In this document: positions 35,020-44,558 of the stretch, one piece after another
How the letters are laid out: each line of letters begins with the position of its first letter
Numbering within the stretch: the stretch's first letter is position 1
Assembly: GCF_020026915.1 (NCBI RefSeq)
Contig: NZ_JAINUY010000005.1
Location: 370,142 to 434,141 of the forward strand
DNA length: 64,000 nucleotides
Reading direction: 5' to 3'
DNA from: Flavobacterium potami
GTDB lineage: Bacteria; Bacteroidota; Bacteroidia; Flavobacteriales; Flavobacteriaceae
Translations under genes and position numbers: made by a program
The notes under the pieces: model-generated
Databases searched by the model: none
The model's input: only the letters and a program-made list of their open reading frames with translations
Told to the model about the DNA's origin: nothing

Positions 35020-37488
35020 CTATCGGAAAAATACCCTTTTTACCCTTTGCGAAATACTAGTCATTATCTCGTATGGAATTGTTTTTAATGCTTCAGCCAT
35101 CTCAATAACGGTTGGGCTTTCGCCGAAAATAATTACCGAATCACCTTCTTTACAATCTATTTCGGTTACATTAACCATCAACATATCCATGCAGACACTT
35201 CCAACGATTTTGGCCATTTGATTTTTGATTGTGACAAAACCAACTTCATTTCCCCATAATCTTGCAATTCCGTCTGCATAACCAATTGGGATTGTAGCAA
35301 TTTTTGTTTCCTTTTCTGCCATAAAACGTCTTCCGTAACCAACGCTGTCGCCTGCGGGAATAGTTCTCACCTGAGAAATAATGGATTTTAAAGTTCCCAC
35401 ATTTTCTAAATATTTTTGTTCAGCTGGATCATTAGAAACTCCATATAAACCAATTCCTAAACGCACCATATTATATTGCGCATTCGGAAAATTGCTAATT
35501 CCAGAAGTATTCAAAATATGTCGAATCGGATTGATATTCAATTCTGAAATCAATCTAGAAGACAATTTTTCAAACAAAGCAATTTGCTGATTGACAAAAT
35601 CGTAATGTTTTGGATCATCGCTGGTTGCTAAATGCGATAAAACACTTTGAACGCGAACGGTCGAATTTCCTTTCAAAGTATCTATTAATTCCTGAAGTGT
35701 ATTTTCTTCAAAACCTAAACGATGCATTCCAGTATCAATTTTGATATGAATAGGAAAATCTTTTAAGTTCTTTTCGCGTGCTATTTTCAAAAAGGCATTT
35801 AATCCTTTTATGCTATAAATTTCAGGTTCCAACTGATATTGAATAATAGATGGAAAGCTTGTCGATTCGGGATTTAAAACCATAATCGGCAATTTTATTC
35901 CGCCGTTTTTAAGCGAGATTCCTTCATCCGCGAAAGCGACACCCAAATAATCTACTTTATGATGTTCTAATAATTTAGCAATTTCCAAACCTCCGTTTCC
36001 ATAACCAAAAGCCTTCACCATCACCATCATTTTTACGTTTGGAGCCAGTTTTGATTTGAAATAATTGAAGTTGTGACTAATTGCGTCGAGATTAATTTCT
36101 AGAACCGTTTCGTGTGTTTTCTCTTCCAGAAGCGAAACTATTTCTTCAAAATGAAAAGATCTTGCACCTTTTACAAGGATGGTTTCATTAGTAAAATTCA
36201 AACTTTCGATTGCATCAATAAATTCATTTTTGGTTTGAAAAATAATAATGTTCGAAAACTTATCCGCAAAAGCACTAATGGTTTCTCCAATTCCGATAAC
36301 ACGATTTATTTTGTTCGAAGCAATTAAATCGGCCACTTTAGAATACAATTCTTCATTTGAGAATCCGCTTTGAAAAATATCAGACAGAATAACCGTTTTA
36401 GAGGCATTTTTTTTCTGACTTTCTAAAAAGTCCAAAGCAATTTTTAGAGACTGAAAATCAGAACTATAACTATCATCAATTATGCTGCAATTATTGATTC
36501 CGTTCTTTACTTCCAAACGCATTTGAACAGGATACAACATTTTAATCCTATTCTGAATCGTGCTTTGGTCATAATCAAAATGCAATAAAACCAACAGACA
36601 AGAAATAGCATTTTCTACTGAAGCAGAATCGCTAAAAGGAATTTCTAACGTAAAATTTTCTTTTTTGTATTGATATTCAATAGTAGTATGATCGTTTTTA
36701 ATTTCTTTTTTCAAGATAAAAACATCTGCTTTTTGATCTGTAAAACTCCATGAAAAAAGTTTTCGCGGATGCTGCATATATTCAGCAACAAATTGAGATA
36801 AACAAGCATCTACGACTTCATTTTTTTGATAAATAATGATTGGGCAATCTTTAAACAGAAGCAGTTTTTCATCAATTTTCTGCACTAAATTCAAAAAGCC
36901 TTCATCATGTGCTGAACCAATACTGGTTAAAACACCAATGTTTGGTTTAATGATTTTCTCCAACTTAACCATTTCATTAACTGTCGAAATTCCGGCTTCA
37001 AAAATTCCTAAATTGTGTTTTTCATTAATTGAAATGACGGAAAGAGGCACGCCAACCTGCGAGTTATAACTTTTTGGACTTCTGACAATGTTATAATCTG
37101 GACTCAGCAAAAAGTTAAGCCATTCTTTTACAATTGTTTTTCCGTTGCTTCCTGTCAATCCAATAACTGGAATATGAAAAAGATTTCTATAATAGGCGGC
37201 AAATTCCTGAAGTGCATTTAAAGTGTTTTCAACAACCAGAAAATTAGCTTTTTCAGCACAATTTTCAGGAATATATTGTACCACAAAATTTTGGACTCCT
37301 TTTTCTATCAAATCGGGAATAAATAAATGAGCATCATTGTTCACGCCCTTCAAAGCAAAAAATAAAGTCTGTGATCCGTTTTGCAGTGAACGGCTGTCAA
37401 TTGAAATATGCTCAATTAAAACAGCTTCTTTTGAGCCAATAAATTTGGCATTTACAACTGAGATTAGGTCTTTTGAATTTAGGCTCAT
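35020..37488 (-). CDS. Bifunctional MurF ligase / alanine racemase
   Basis: This 822-residue fusion covers two consecutive steps of peptidoglycan precursor supply. Residues 1-450 form UDP-MurNAc-tripeptide:D-Ala-D-Ala ligase (MurF), with the ATP-binding GSNGKT at 113-118. Residues about 457-822 form a pyridoxal-phosphate alanine racemase, with PLP lysine Lys492 in VKAFGYGNG and the catalytic Tyr region SVGYGRRF. This fusion is a known marker of Bacteroidota. The start ATG (37488) precedes a 92-base gap that leads into a repeat. Monocistronic. Confidence 0.95.
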   Translation of the reverse strand: MSLNSKDLISVVNAKFIGSKEAVLIEHISIDSRSLQNGSQTLFFALKGVNNDAHLFIPDLIEKGVQNFVVQYIPENCAEKANFLVVENTLNALQEFAAYYRNLFHIPVIGLTGSNGKTIVKEWLNFLLSPDYNIVRSPKSYNSQVGVPLSVISINEKHNLGIFEAGISTVNEMVKLEKIIKPNIGVLTSIGSAHDEGFLNLVQKIDEKLLLFKDCPIIIYQKNEVVDACLSQFVAEYMQHPRKLFSWSFTDQKADVFILKKEIKNDHTTIEYQYKKENFTLEIPFSDSASVENAISCLLVLLHFDYDQSTIQNRIKMLYPVQMRLEVKNGINNCSIIDDSYSSDFQSLKIALDFLESQKKNASKTVILSDIFQSGFSNEELYSKVADLIASNKINRVIGIGETISAFADKFSNIIIFQTKNEFIDAIESLNFTNETILVKGARSFHFEEIVSLLEEKTHETVLEINLDAISHNFNYFKSKLAPNVKMMVMVKAFGYGNGGLEIAKLLEHHKVDYLGVAFADEGISLKNGGIKLPIMVLNPESTSFPSIIQYQLEPEIYSIKGLNAFLKIAREKNLKDFPIHIKIDTGMHRLGFEENTLQELIDTLKGNSTVRVQSVLSHLATSDDPKHYDFVNQQIALFEKLSSRLISELNINPIRHILNTSGISNFPNAQYNMVRLGIGLYGVSNDPAEQKYLENVGTLKSIISQVRTIPAGDSVGYGRRFMAEKETKIATIPIGYADGIARLWGNEVGFVTIKNQMAKIVGSVCMDMLMVNVTEIDCKEGDSVIIFGESPTVIEMAEALKTIPYEIMTSISQRVKRVFFR

Positions 37489-37579
37489 TTAGAAATTTCT
37501 TTTTTTCAAAATTAAACATTAAAGATCGAAAAGAGTTGTGATTTTCCTTAAAAAAACACATTTTTTCTCGATAAAGTTA

Positions 37580-37691
37580 GCCACGAATTCCACTAATTGC
37601 ACTAATTTTTCTTCTCTTTAATAATAGTTTTTAGCTTTAATAAATCGAACTGAAATAAAAGAAATTCGAGAAAATTTGTACAATTTGTGGC
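37580..37691. repeat. Intergenic inverted repeat, family A (promoter-donating copy)
   Basis: Opens GCCACGAATTCCACTAATTG and closes GTACAATTTGTGGC. The closing arm contains TTTG (37684-37687), which is the -33 element of the downstream promoter. Confidence 0.8.
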
Positions 37692-37716
37692 AAAAAATAA
37701 TATTTCTGTATATTTG
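37684..37716 (+). promoter_or_regulatory. Promoter inside a repeat edge
   Basis: TTTG (37684-37687), 21 bases, TATATTTG (37709-37716), a near-perfect Bacteroidota promoter. A transcript would begin near 37722, ruling out the GTG at 37687 as a start codon. Confidence 0.65.
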
Positions 37717-37740
37717 TTTTTTACCACAAATTTGAACCTT

Positions 37741-38346
37741 TTGAAAAAGATACTTCCCCTTTTCTCCTATATATTACATCCGATTTTTTTATCGGTGTAC
37801 GCTACTTTGTTTTATTTATATGCTGCGGGAGATGTTTTCAGTACACAGGAAAAGTACTTTGTTTTAATTCAGATAATTGTCATTAATGTGATTGTTCCAG
37901 TTTTATTTTATTTACTTTTAAAATCAACTGGACATGTAAAATCAATTATGCTGAGTCAGACTTCAGAAAGAACCATTCCGTTGGTTTTACAATGTTTTTT
38001 GTATATTTTGTTGGTAAAAAGAAGCATTGTTATCACGCGTTATCCCGAACTTCATTTCTTTTTTCTCGGAGCTTTGTTCAGTATTATTTTGGCTTTGGTT
38101 TGTGTGCTTTTCAAAATAAAAGCAAGTTTGCATATGGTTGCCATTTCCGGATTTACAATTTTTGTAATCGGTCTAAACATCCATTTTCAAATGCATAATC
38201 CGTTTTGGCCAGCATTACTCATTTTGTTATCTGGAGTTGTAGCATCTTCGCGCTTAGAAATGAACGCTCACACATCGAGAGAAATATTAATCGGATTATT
38301 TATGGGCTTAATGCCGCAGCTTTTGTTTTTATACCTGTGGTTATAA
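37741..38346 (+). CDS. Polytopic membrane protein of unknown function
   Basis: I start at TTG 37741 (201 residues), because the longer frame from GTG 37687 would begin inside the promoter. The protein has about six hydrophobic helices and the repeated FLSVYATLFYLYA-like N-terminus. No domain is recognised beyond a loose similarity to membrane proteins of the PAP2 type; the PAP2 catalytic motifs (KxxxxxxRP, SGH) are not visible. Its 3' end overlaps the convergent beta-barrel gene by six bases. Function unknown. Confidence 0.7.
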   Translation: MKKILPLFSYILHPIFLSVYATLFYLYAAGDVFSTQEKYFVLIQIIVINVIVPVLFYLLLKSTGHVKSIMLSQTSERTIPLVLQCFLYILLVKRSIVITRYPELHFFFLGALFSIILALVCVLFKIKASLHMVAISGFTIFVIGLNIHFQMHNPFWPALLILLSGVVASSRLEMNAHTSREILIGLFMGLMPQLLFLYLWL

Positions 38347-39045
38347 AATATAAAAGATAAGCCCCGCATTTAAAGTTTTCATCGTAATCTTTTCGCCAGA
38401 CAAAGTAGTTGCTGTATTAAACAACGGATTTAGGCCATAGTACAAATAAACATTCCAGGTGTTGTATCCAGCCGCAATATAGGGTCCGTACTGGAATTTA
38501 TTGATGTCTTTATTATTATTAATTCTATAAGTATTTTCTCCATCATCTAAAAGAGAAGTACTGGAGAAAATATAACTCAATTTCACTCCGCCATAAATAC
38601 GCCAGAATTTAGTGCTTTCGTAAGTTGAATTTCTCCATCTAAATTCTATTGGAAGATCTACAGAATATTGTCTGTAACGGTTTGAAACGAATTCGCTAGA
38701 ATTGTTTACACCATAAATTATGATACCTGCAGCATCTTTAGAAATGGTTAAATTCTGATAATAATTTTGATAACTTAATCCTAAACCAGCAGCAATTGCA
38801 ACTGTTCTCGATTTATTAATTGGCATATCGCGAAGAAAACCACCTGAAAGCCCTAGAGAGAATTTGTTCTGTTTAAAACTAATCGGAATATCGGTAAACA
38901 TATTATAGGTTACCGTAAAATAAAACTGATCTTCTCTATACAATGAATCTATTTTAACTATTGGTTTTACTTCGGGCTTTACTTCTCCTTGTGCAAAAGA
39001 GTTTAAAAAAGTAAGTAAAAATAAACAGCTGAAAATAATTCGCAT
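38341..39045 (-). CDS. PorT-like outer-membrane beta-barrel protein
   Basis: This 234-residue protein has a signal peptide (about residues 1-18) and then amphipathic beta strands ending in an aromatic-rich C-terminus typical of barrels. Segments EDQFYFTVTYN and FLRDMPINKSRT-AIAAGLGLSY recall the PorT/SprT family, a component linked to the type IX secretion system. The gene is not beside ubiE, the usual porT neighbour, so it may be a PorT paralogue. The barrel call is firm, the PorT link moderate. Confidence 0.65.
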   Translation of the reverse strand: MRIIFSCLFLLTFLNSFAQGEVKPEVKPIVKIDSLYREDQFYFTVTYNMFTDIPISFKQNKFSLGLSGGFLRDMPINKSRTVAIAAGLGLSYQNYYQNLTISKDAAGIIIYGVNNSSEFVSNRYRQYSVDLPIEFRWRNSTYESTKFWRIYGGVKLSYIFSSTSLLDDGENTYRINNNKDINKFQYGPYIAAGYNTWNVYLYYGLNPLFNTATTLSGEKITMKTLNAGLIFYIL

Positions 39046-39256
39046 ATCTTAAAATTGGTTTTAATAGGGGTTTTAGAAATAAACGTCTTTCGAGCTGTAT
39101 TTATTTCATATACAAATATAATATAATGGTTTCTGTAGTAGTGAAAAGAAATACAAATATTCTCTTTTTGATGCCGAATAAAATTAATTGTTGCATATTT
39201 TTCAATGAACAAGGACTTGAACATAAAAAATAAATGAATTTTCTATTTAATCTTTA

Positions 39257-39264
39257 TACCTTTG
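39257..39264 (+). promoter_or_regulatory. -7 box next to a start codon (possible leaderless transcript)
   Basis: TACCTTTG matches TAnnTTTG only six bases before the ATG at 39271, so transcription could begin at or near the start codon. A -33 TTG is not clear. Confidence 0.4.
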
Positions 39265-39270
39265 CAAATC

Positions 39271-39624
39271 ATGAAAAGAAAACAGCTCATATTAAGTTTA
39301 TCTTTTGCTGTGACAATATTGTTCTCGATATTGTTTCAGTCGATACACAGTTATGAGCATATTGTAAAACAACTTTCAGAAAAACAATGCCATCATAATT
39401 ACAATGATCCAAATGGTGAAATAACCCACCAGCACAGTGATTATGACGTTTGTTTTGTTTGTCATTTTGCTTTTGAATCCTTTATTATTCCGCAGGATTT
39501 CTCTTTTCAATTTCATTCTTTTGATCGCGAAACTCCTTATTTCTTCCCGTTTTCAGAGAAGATTTTTTCAATTTCATCCTCTTCGTATTTCTTACGAGGG
39601 CCTCCTGTTGCTTTAGTTTCTTAA
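39271..39624 (+). CDS. Small Cys/His-rich membrane-anchored protein
   Basis: I start at ATG 39271 (117 residues) and not at the TTG nine bases upstream. One N-terminal membrane helix or uncleaved signal (about residues 5-24) is followed by a metal-ligand-rich stretch: Cys40-His41-His42, His53, His55, Cys61, Cys64-His65. The C-terminal part is aromatic-rich. I do not recognise a named family. It lies 160 bases upstream of a TonB receptor of the metal-receptor type, and together they probably handle a metal such as zinc or copper. The ligand pattern is what is seen; the metal role is inference. Confidence 0.7.
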   Translation: MKRKQLILSLSFAVTILFSILFQSIHSYEHIVKQLSEKQCHHNYNDPNGEITHQHSDYDVCFVCHFAFESFIIPQDFSFQFHSFDRETPYFFPFSEKIFSISSSSYFLRGPPVALVS

Positions 39625-39784
39625 ATTTTCGATTTTAAAAAATCACATTTCTTTTAATTTAAATTCAAAAAACCGTTGAGTTTCCTAATCCTAATTGATT
39701 CAAATTGGGGTCAGAATGCTTTGCAGTTGCTTTTGTTTTTTTGTTCGAAGAAAAAATTCAAATTAACTATAGCATCATTTTCAA

Positions 39785-41992
39785 ATGAAAAAATTTATAA
39801 TTGCCCTAATTTTAGGGTTCTCGGGCATTATTTCTGCTCAAAATTCAGTTTCAGGAACTGTAACTGACAACCAAAATAATCCATTGCCTGGAGTTTCTGT
39901 TTACGCTCCCGAATTACACAAAGGAACAACGACAGATGCAAACGGAAAATATGAAATAAACAATCTTCCAAACGGAAGCCTTCGTATTGCTTTTACTTAT
40001 GTTGGATATGCCAATCAAAATAAAACAATTGCAAAATTATTAAAGCAAAATACTTTAGACATTACGCTCGAAGAATCTATTTTAGAAATGGATGAAGTAG
40101 TCGTTTCAACGCCTTTCAACAAATTGCAATCGCAAAACGTGATGAAAATTGAGCACGAAAGCATTAAAACTTTGCAACAAAAAGGAACCTCAACTTTAAT
40201 TGAAGGCTTGGCAACAATTCCTGGAGTTTCTCAGATTTCTACGGGTACTTCTATCGGAAAACCAGTTATTCGCGGATTAAGCGGAAATCGTGTTTTGGTT
40301 TATTCTCAAGGGGTTCGTATCGAAAATCAGCAGTTTGGAGACGAACATGGTTTAGGATTAAACGATGGCGGAATTGAAAGTGTCGAAGTAATCAAAGGGC
40401 CTGCATCTTTATTATACGGTTCTGATGCTTTAGGTGGAGTTTTATATTTCAATCCTGAAAAATTTGCTGATGCAGGCACTTTTAAAGCTAATTTCAGTCA
40501 AAAATATTTCACTAATACGGAAGGAAGCAATTCTTCTATCGGATTAAAAACATCTACAGATAATTGGAAATTCTTGGTTAGAGGAGGTTATAACACTCAT
40601 TCTGACTACAAAATTGCCGACGGCGACCGTGTAACAAATTCACGTTATAACGAAACTGATTTTAAAACAGGAATAGGATACAGCAATTCGACTTTCTCTA
40701 GTGTTCTACGATACAACTACAACAAATTGGATATCGGAATTCCAGAAGACGGAATTGCAGAACAATCTTCCAGCAAAGACACTCAATTTCCAAGACAAGG
40801 AATTTTCAATCATTTATTGAGTTTGAATAATGTGATTTTCTTTGAAAACTCAAAGTTAGATGTCGATTTGGGTTACATTGCAAATGACAGAAGCGAATTT
40901 GAAGACAGCAATGAAGCTTCTCTTCATATGAAGTTGAATACTTTCAATTATAATGCGAAATATCATTTCCCAAAATTCGGAAAAATTGAAACTATTTTAG
41001 GAGTTCAGGGAATGCATCAGACAAACAAAAATTCTGGCGAAGAATATTTAATTCCGGATGCGACAACAAACGATTTTGGAGTTTTTGGAACTGCAAATTA
41101 CGAATGGGACAACAGCGTTCTACAAGCTGGATTGCGTTTTGACAACAGAAATGTAACTTCTATCGCACACGGAACAGAAGGTGAAGAGGGTTATTTTTTA
41201 CCACTTGACAAATCATTCGATAGTTTTAATGCTTCTTTAGGATATAAAACAAAACTGGCTGAACCTCTAACACTTCGTTTGAATGTTGCAACTGGATTTA
41301 GAGCGCCAAACTTAGCAGAATTAACTTCAAACGGCGTTCACGAAGGAACAAACCGCTATGAAATTGGAAATGCAAATCTAAAAACAGAACAAAACGTTCA
41401 GACTGATTTGAATTTAGAATATAAAAACACGCATTTCGAATTCTTTGTAAACGGATTTTACAATCACGTAAACAATTACATCTACACTTCGCCGACTGGA
41501 GAAGTTTTAGAAGACAATGACGTTTTTGCTTATGTTCAGGATAATGCACAATTGTATGGTGGAGAGGTTGGTTTACACTTTCACCCGCATCCTTTAGACT
41601 GGTTGCATTTTGAAACTAGTTTTGAAACTGTTACTGGTAAAAAAGAAAACAAAGATTACCTGCCTTTAATTCCTGCAAATAACTGGAATAACACTTTGAG
41701 AACTGAATTCAATATCAAAGACTGGTTAAGCGAAGGTTTTGCTTCTTTGAATGTTTCTTCAACTTTTGCTCAGGATAATGTGAGTGGATTTGAAACGGCT
41801 TCTAAAGGTTATACTTTGGTTAATTTAGGTTTTGGAGGAACTGTAAAACTAGGAAAAACGGCTTTCGACATCAACTTAAACGGAAACAATTTATTTGATA
41901 AAAAATATATCGCACACCTTTCAAGATTAAAAACAGACGGTATTCCGAATATTGGTAGAAATATTGTACTGGGAGTTAATTTTAATTTATAA
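39785..41992 (+). CDS. TonB-dependent receptor with carboxypeptidase-like domain
   Basis: This 735-residue receptor has a signal peptide (about residues 1-18), a CarboxypepD_reg-like domain (about 20-100: SGTVTDNQNNPLPGVSVYAP and NGKYEINNLP), then plug (105-215) with GKPVIRGLSGNRVLVY, EVIKGPASLLYGSDALGG and a barrel ending in a Phe-Asn-Leu. The plug has a QQFGDEHGLG loop much like that of the receptor at 969-3176, which suggests a related metal substrate (ZnuD-like). It follows a Cys/His-rich small protein. Which metal is unknown. Confidence 0.9.
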   Translation: MKKFIIALILGFSGIISAQNSVSGTVTDNQNNPLPGVSVYAPELHKGTTTDANGKYEINNLPNGSLRIAFTYVGYANQNKTIAKLLKQNTLDITLEESILEMDEVVVSTPFNKLQSQNVMKIEHESIKTLQQKGTSTLIEGLATIPGVSQISTGTSIGKPVIRGLSGNRVLVYSQGVRIENQQFGDEHGLGLNDGGIESVEVIKGPASLLYGSDALGGVLYFNPEKFADAGTFKANFSQKYFTNTEGSNSSIGLKTSTDNWKFLVRGGYNTHSDYKIADGDRVTNSRYNETDFKTGIGYSNSTFSSVLRYNYNKLDIGIPEDGIAEQSSSKDTQFPRQGIFNHLLSLNNVIFFENSKLDVDLGYIANDRSEFEDSNEASLHMKLNTFNYNAKYHFPKFGKIETILGVQGMHQTNKNSGEEYLIPDATTNDFGVFGTANYEWDNSVLQAGLRFDNRNVTSIAHGTEGEEGYFLPLDKSFDSFNASLGYKTKLAEPLTLRLNVATGFRAPNLAELTSNGVHEGTNRYEIGNANLKTEQNVQTDLNLEYKNTHFEFFVNGFYNHVNNYIYTSPTGEVLEDNDVFAYVQDNAQLYGGEVGLHFHPHPLDWLHFETSFETVTGKKENKDYLPLIPANNWNNTLRTEFNIKDWLSEGFASLNVSSTFAQDNVSGFETASKGYTLVNLGFGGTVKLGKTAFDINLNGNNLFDKKYIAHLSRLKTDGIPNIGRNIVLGVNFNL

Positions 41993-42003
41993 TTCCTGAT
42001 TGA

Positions 42004-42095
42004 CCGCAAAGGAAATAAAGAAAAATTGCAAAAGAACACCAAGTTGAGACCATGCTTTGTGATCTTTGCAAAAAGACTTTGTGCACTTTGCGGTT
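42004..42095. repeat. Intergenic inverted repeat (ACCGCAAAGG...CTTTGCGGTT)
   Basis: ACCGCAAAGGAAATAAAG is mirrored by CTTTGTGCACTTTGCGGTT over about 90 bases. Single copy in this window. Confidence 0.55.
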
Positions 42096-42123
42096 AAATG
42101 TTTACCAATCTCACAAAAAGCAC

Positions 42124-42131
42124 TATTTTTG
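42124..42131 (+). promoter_or_regulatory. -7 box of the prolyl oligopeptidase gene
   Basis: TATTTTTG fits TAnnTTTG, 22 bases before the ATG at 42154; the -33 is not a clear TTG. Confidence 0.4.
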
Positions 42132-42153
42132 TTACAACAGATAAAAATTAACT

Positions 42154-44262
42154 ATGAAAAAAACTCTTTTATTAATGGCAATCACAACTGCAGGAATTTC
42201 ATTTGCTCAAAACAAAATCAAATATCCTGAAACTAAAAAAGGAGAGACCGTTGATGTATATTTTGATACAAAAGTAAGCGATCCTTACCGCTGGCTTGAA
42301 GACGATAAATCTGCTGAAACCGGAGCTTGGGTAAAAGCTGAAAATGAAGTAACGTATGGTTATTTAGATAAGATTCCGTTTAGAAATGAACTAAAATCAA
42401 GAATGGAAAAGCTTTGGAATTACGAAAAAATCGGTGCTCCATATAAAGAAGGGAAATTCACTTATTATTCTAAAAATAACGGACTTCAAAATCAATCTGT
42501 TGTTTACCGAAAAGATCAGAACGGAAAAGAAGAAGTTTTCTTAGATCCGAATACTTTTTCTAAAGATGGAACAACTTCTCTTGGTGGTTTAGATTTTTCT
42601 AAAGATGGAAACAAAGCTGCTTACGCTATCTCTGAGGGAGGAAGTGACTGGAGAAAAGTGATTATTATTGATGCCCTTTCTAAAAAAGTTTTGGAAGATA
42701 CTTTGGTTGATGTAAAATTCAGCGGTATTTCATGGTACAAAAACGAAGGTTTCTACTACTCTAGCTACGACAAACCAAAAGGAAGCGAATTATCTGCAAA
42801 AACAGATCAGCATAAATTGTATTTTCATAAGTTAGGAACTGCTCAAAAAGACGATAAAGTAATTTTTGGAGCAGATCAAAAAAGAAGATATGTTGGTGGT
42901 TATGTTACTGAAGACGATCACTATTTGATCATTACTGCTGCCAATTCTACTTACGGAAACGAATTGTATATTAAGGATTTGACTAAACCAAATAGTCCAA
43001 TTGTTACTATTGTAGATAATTTTAACAACTCTTATTCTATTATTGAAAATGAAGGAAGCAAATTATTTATAGAAACGGATTACAATGCACCAAACGTGCG
43101 TGTAGTTACAGTTGATGCTGCAAATCCTAAAATGGAAAACTGGAAAGATTTTATTAAAGAAACTGAGAATGTATTGAATCCTACAACTGGTGGCGGTTTC
43201 TTTTTCGCTAATTATACAAAAGACGCTGTTTCTCTTGTAAAACAGTACGATTACAGCGGAAAATTGATTCGAGAAATCAAACTTCCTGCTGTTGGAACTG
43301 CTTCTGGATTTGGTGGTAAAAAAGACGAAAAAACTTTGTATTACAGCTTTACAAATTATACAACTCCTGGAAGTATTTACTCTTTTGAACCAAAATCTGG
43401 TAAATCTGAAATATATCAAAAACCAAAAGTTGATTTTAAAAGCGAAGATTACGAATCAAAACAAGTATTCTACACTTCAAAAGACGGTACAAAAGTTCCA
43501 ATGATTATTACGTATAAAAAAGGAACAAAACTAGACGGTAAAAACCCAACTATACTTTACGGATACGGAGGATTCAACATTAGCTTAACGCCAAGTTTCA
43601 GTATTGCCAATGCGGTTTGGATGGAAAATGGAGGAGTTTATGCAGTTGCCAACTTAAGAGGTGGTGGTGAATACGGAAAAAAATGGCATGATGCAGGAAC
43701 TAAACTTCAAAAACAAAATGTATTTGATGATTTTATTGCTGCTGCGGAATATTTAATTGCTCAAAAATATACTTCATCAGATTATTTAGCTATTCGCGGA
43801 GGATCTAACGGAGGATTATTAGTTGGCGCAACGATGACACAACGTCCAGATTTAATGAAAGTAGCTTTACCAGCGGTTGGAGTTATGGACATGCTTCGCT
43901 ACAATGCTTTTACAGCAGGTGCAGGATGGGCTTTCGATTACGGAACAGCTCAAGATAACAAAGAAATGTTTGAGTATTTAAAAGGATATTCTCCAGTTCA
44001 CAACGTTAAAAAAGGAACAAAATATCCTGCTACAATGGTAACTACAGGAGATCATGATGACCGTGTAGTTCCGGCACACAGTTTCAAATTTGCATCTGAG
44101 TTACAGGAAAAACAAGCAGGAGACAACCCTGTTCTAATTAGAATCGATGTTAAAGCAGGACACGGAGCAGGAAAATCTGTTGCCGCTTCTATTCAAGAAA
44201 ATGTAGACATACAAGCGTTTACGCTTTACAATATGGGCTTTACTTCTTTACCGAAAAAGTAA
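42154..44262 (+). CDS. Prolyl oligopeptidase (S9A serine peptidase)
   Basis: This 702-residue exported enzyme has a signal peptide (residues 1-18), an N-terminal seven-bladed propeller domain (about 70-420) and a C-terminal alpha/beta-hydrolase domain. The catalytic triad is Ser551 in RGGSNGG, an Asp near residue 635 in GDHDDRV, and a His near residue 670 in KAGHGAGKS. The family cleaves short peptides after proline; the signal peptide puts it in the periplasm or outside. Length matches typical prolyl endopeptidases. A family A repeat follows the gene. Confidence 0.94.
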   Translation: MKKTLLLMAITTAGISFAQNKIKYPETKKGETVDVYFDTKVSDPYRWLEDDKSAETGAWVKAENEVTYGYLDKIPFRNELKSRMEKLWNYEKIGAPYKEGKFTYYSKNNGLQNQSVVYRKDQNGKEEVFLDPNTFSKDGTTSLGGLDFSKDGNKAAYAISEGGSDWRKVIIIDALSKKVLEDTLVDVKFSGISWYKNEGFYYSSYDKPKGSELSAKTDQHKLYFHKLGTAQKDDKVIFGADQKRRYVGGYVTEDDHYLIITAANSTYGNELYIKDLTKPNSPIVTIVDNFNNSYSIIENEGSKLFIETDYNAPNVRVVTVDAANPKMENWKDFIKETENVLNPTTGGGFFFANYTKDAVSLVKQYDYSGKLIREIKLPAVGTASGFGGKKDEKTLYYSFTNYTTPGSIYSFEPKSGKSEIYQKPKVDFKSEDYESKQVFYTSKDGTKVPMIITYKKGTKLDGKNPTILYGYGGFNISLTPSFSIANAVWMENGGVYAVANLRGGGEYGKKWHDAGTKLQKQNVFDDFIAAAEYLIAQKYTSSDYLAIRGGSNGGLLVGATMTQRPDLMKVALPAVGVMDMLRYNAFTAGAGWAFDYGTAQDNKEMFEYLKGYSPVHNVKKGTKYPATMVTTGDHDDRVVPAHSFKFASELQEKQAGDNPVLIRIDVKAGHGAGKSVAASIQENVDIQAFTLYNMGFTSLPKK

Positions 44263-44284
44263 GACCTTAAGCTTAATTTTATTA

Positions 44285-44520
44285 GCCACGAATTCACGAA
44301 TTTATTTTTGTGAATCTCGTGGTTATTTTTTTTGCCACGAATTGCACTAATTTCCACTAATTTAAATCGGATTTGTAAATCGTGTCTAATTATTTCATGC
44401 CACAGATTAAAAGGATTAAAAATGATTTTAGTATCTATGTTTTACTTTAATAATCAGTAAAAATCCTTTAATATGTGGCAAATAAAAAAAGAATTCGCGG
44501 AAATTAGTGTAATTCGTGGC
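44285..44520. repeat. Intergenic repeat cluster, family A
   Basis: A small GCCACGAATTCACGAATTT...TGAATCTCGTGG palindrome (44285-44323) is followed by a longer one from 44334 to 44520, closing GTGTAATTCGTGGC. Together they fill most of the 296-base gap. Confidence 0.8.
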
Positions 44521-44558
44521 AAACCTTTTTTAAATTTGAGAAACTAAAAACTTAAACA

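Noticed and set aside
37687..37740. GTG start giving an 18-residue N-terminal extension of the membrane protein
   Set aside because: It falls inside a family A repeat arm and the promoter; the extension has no features.
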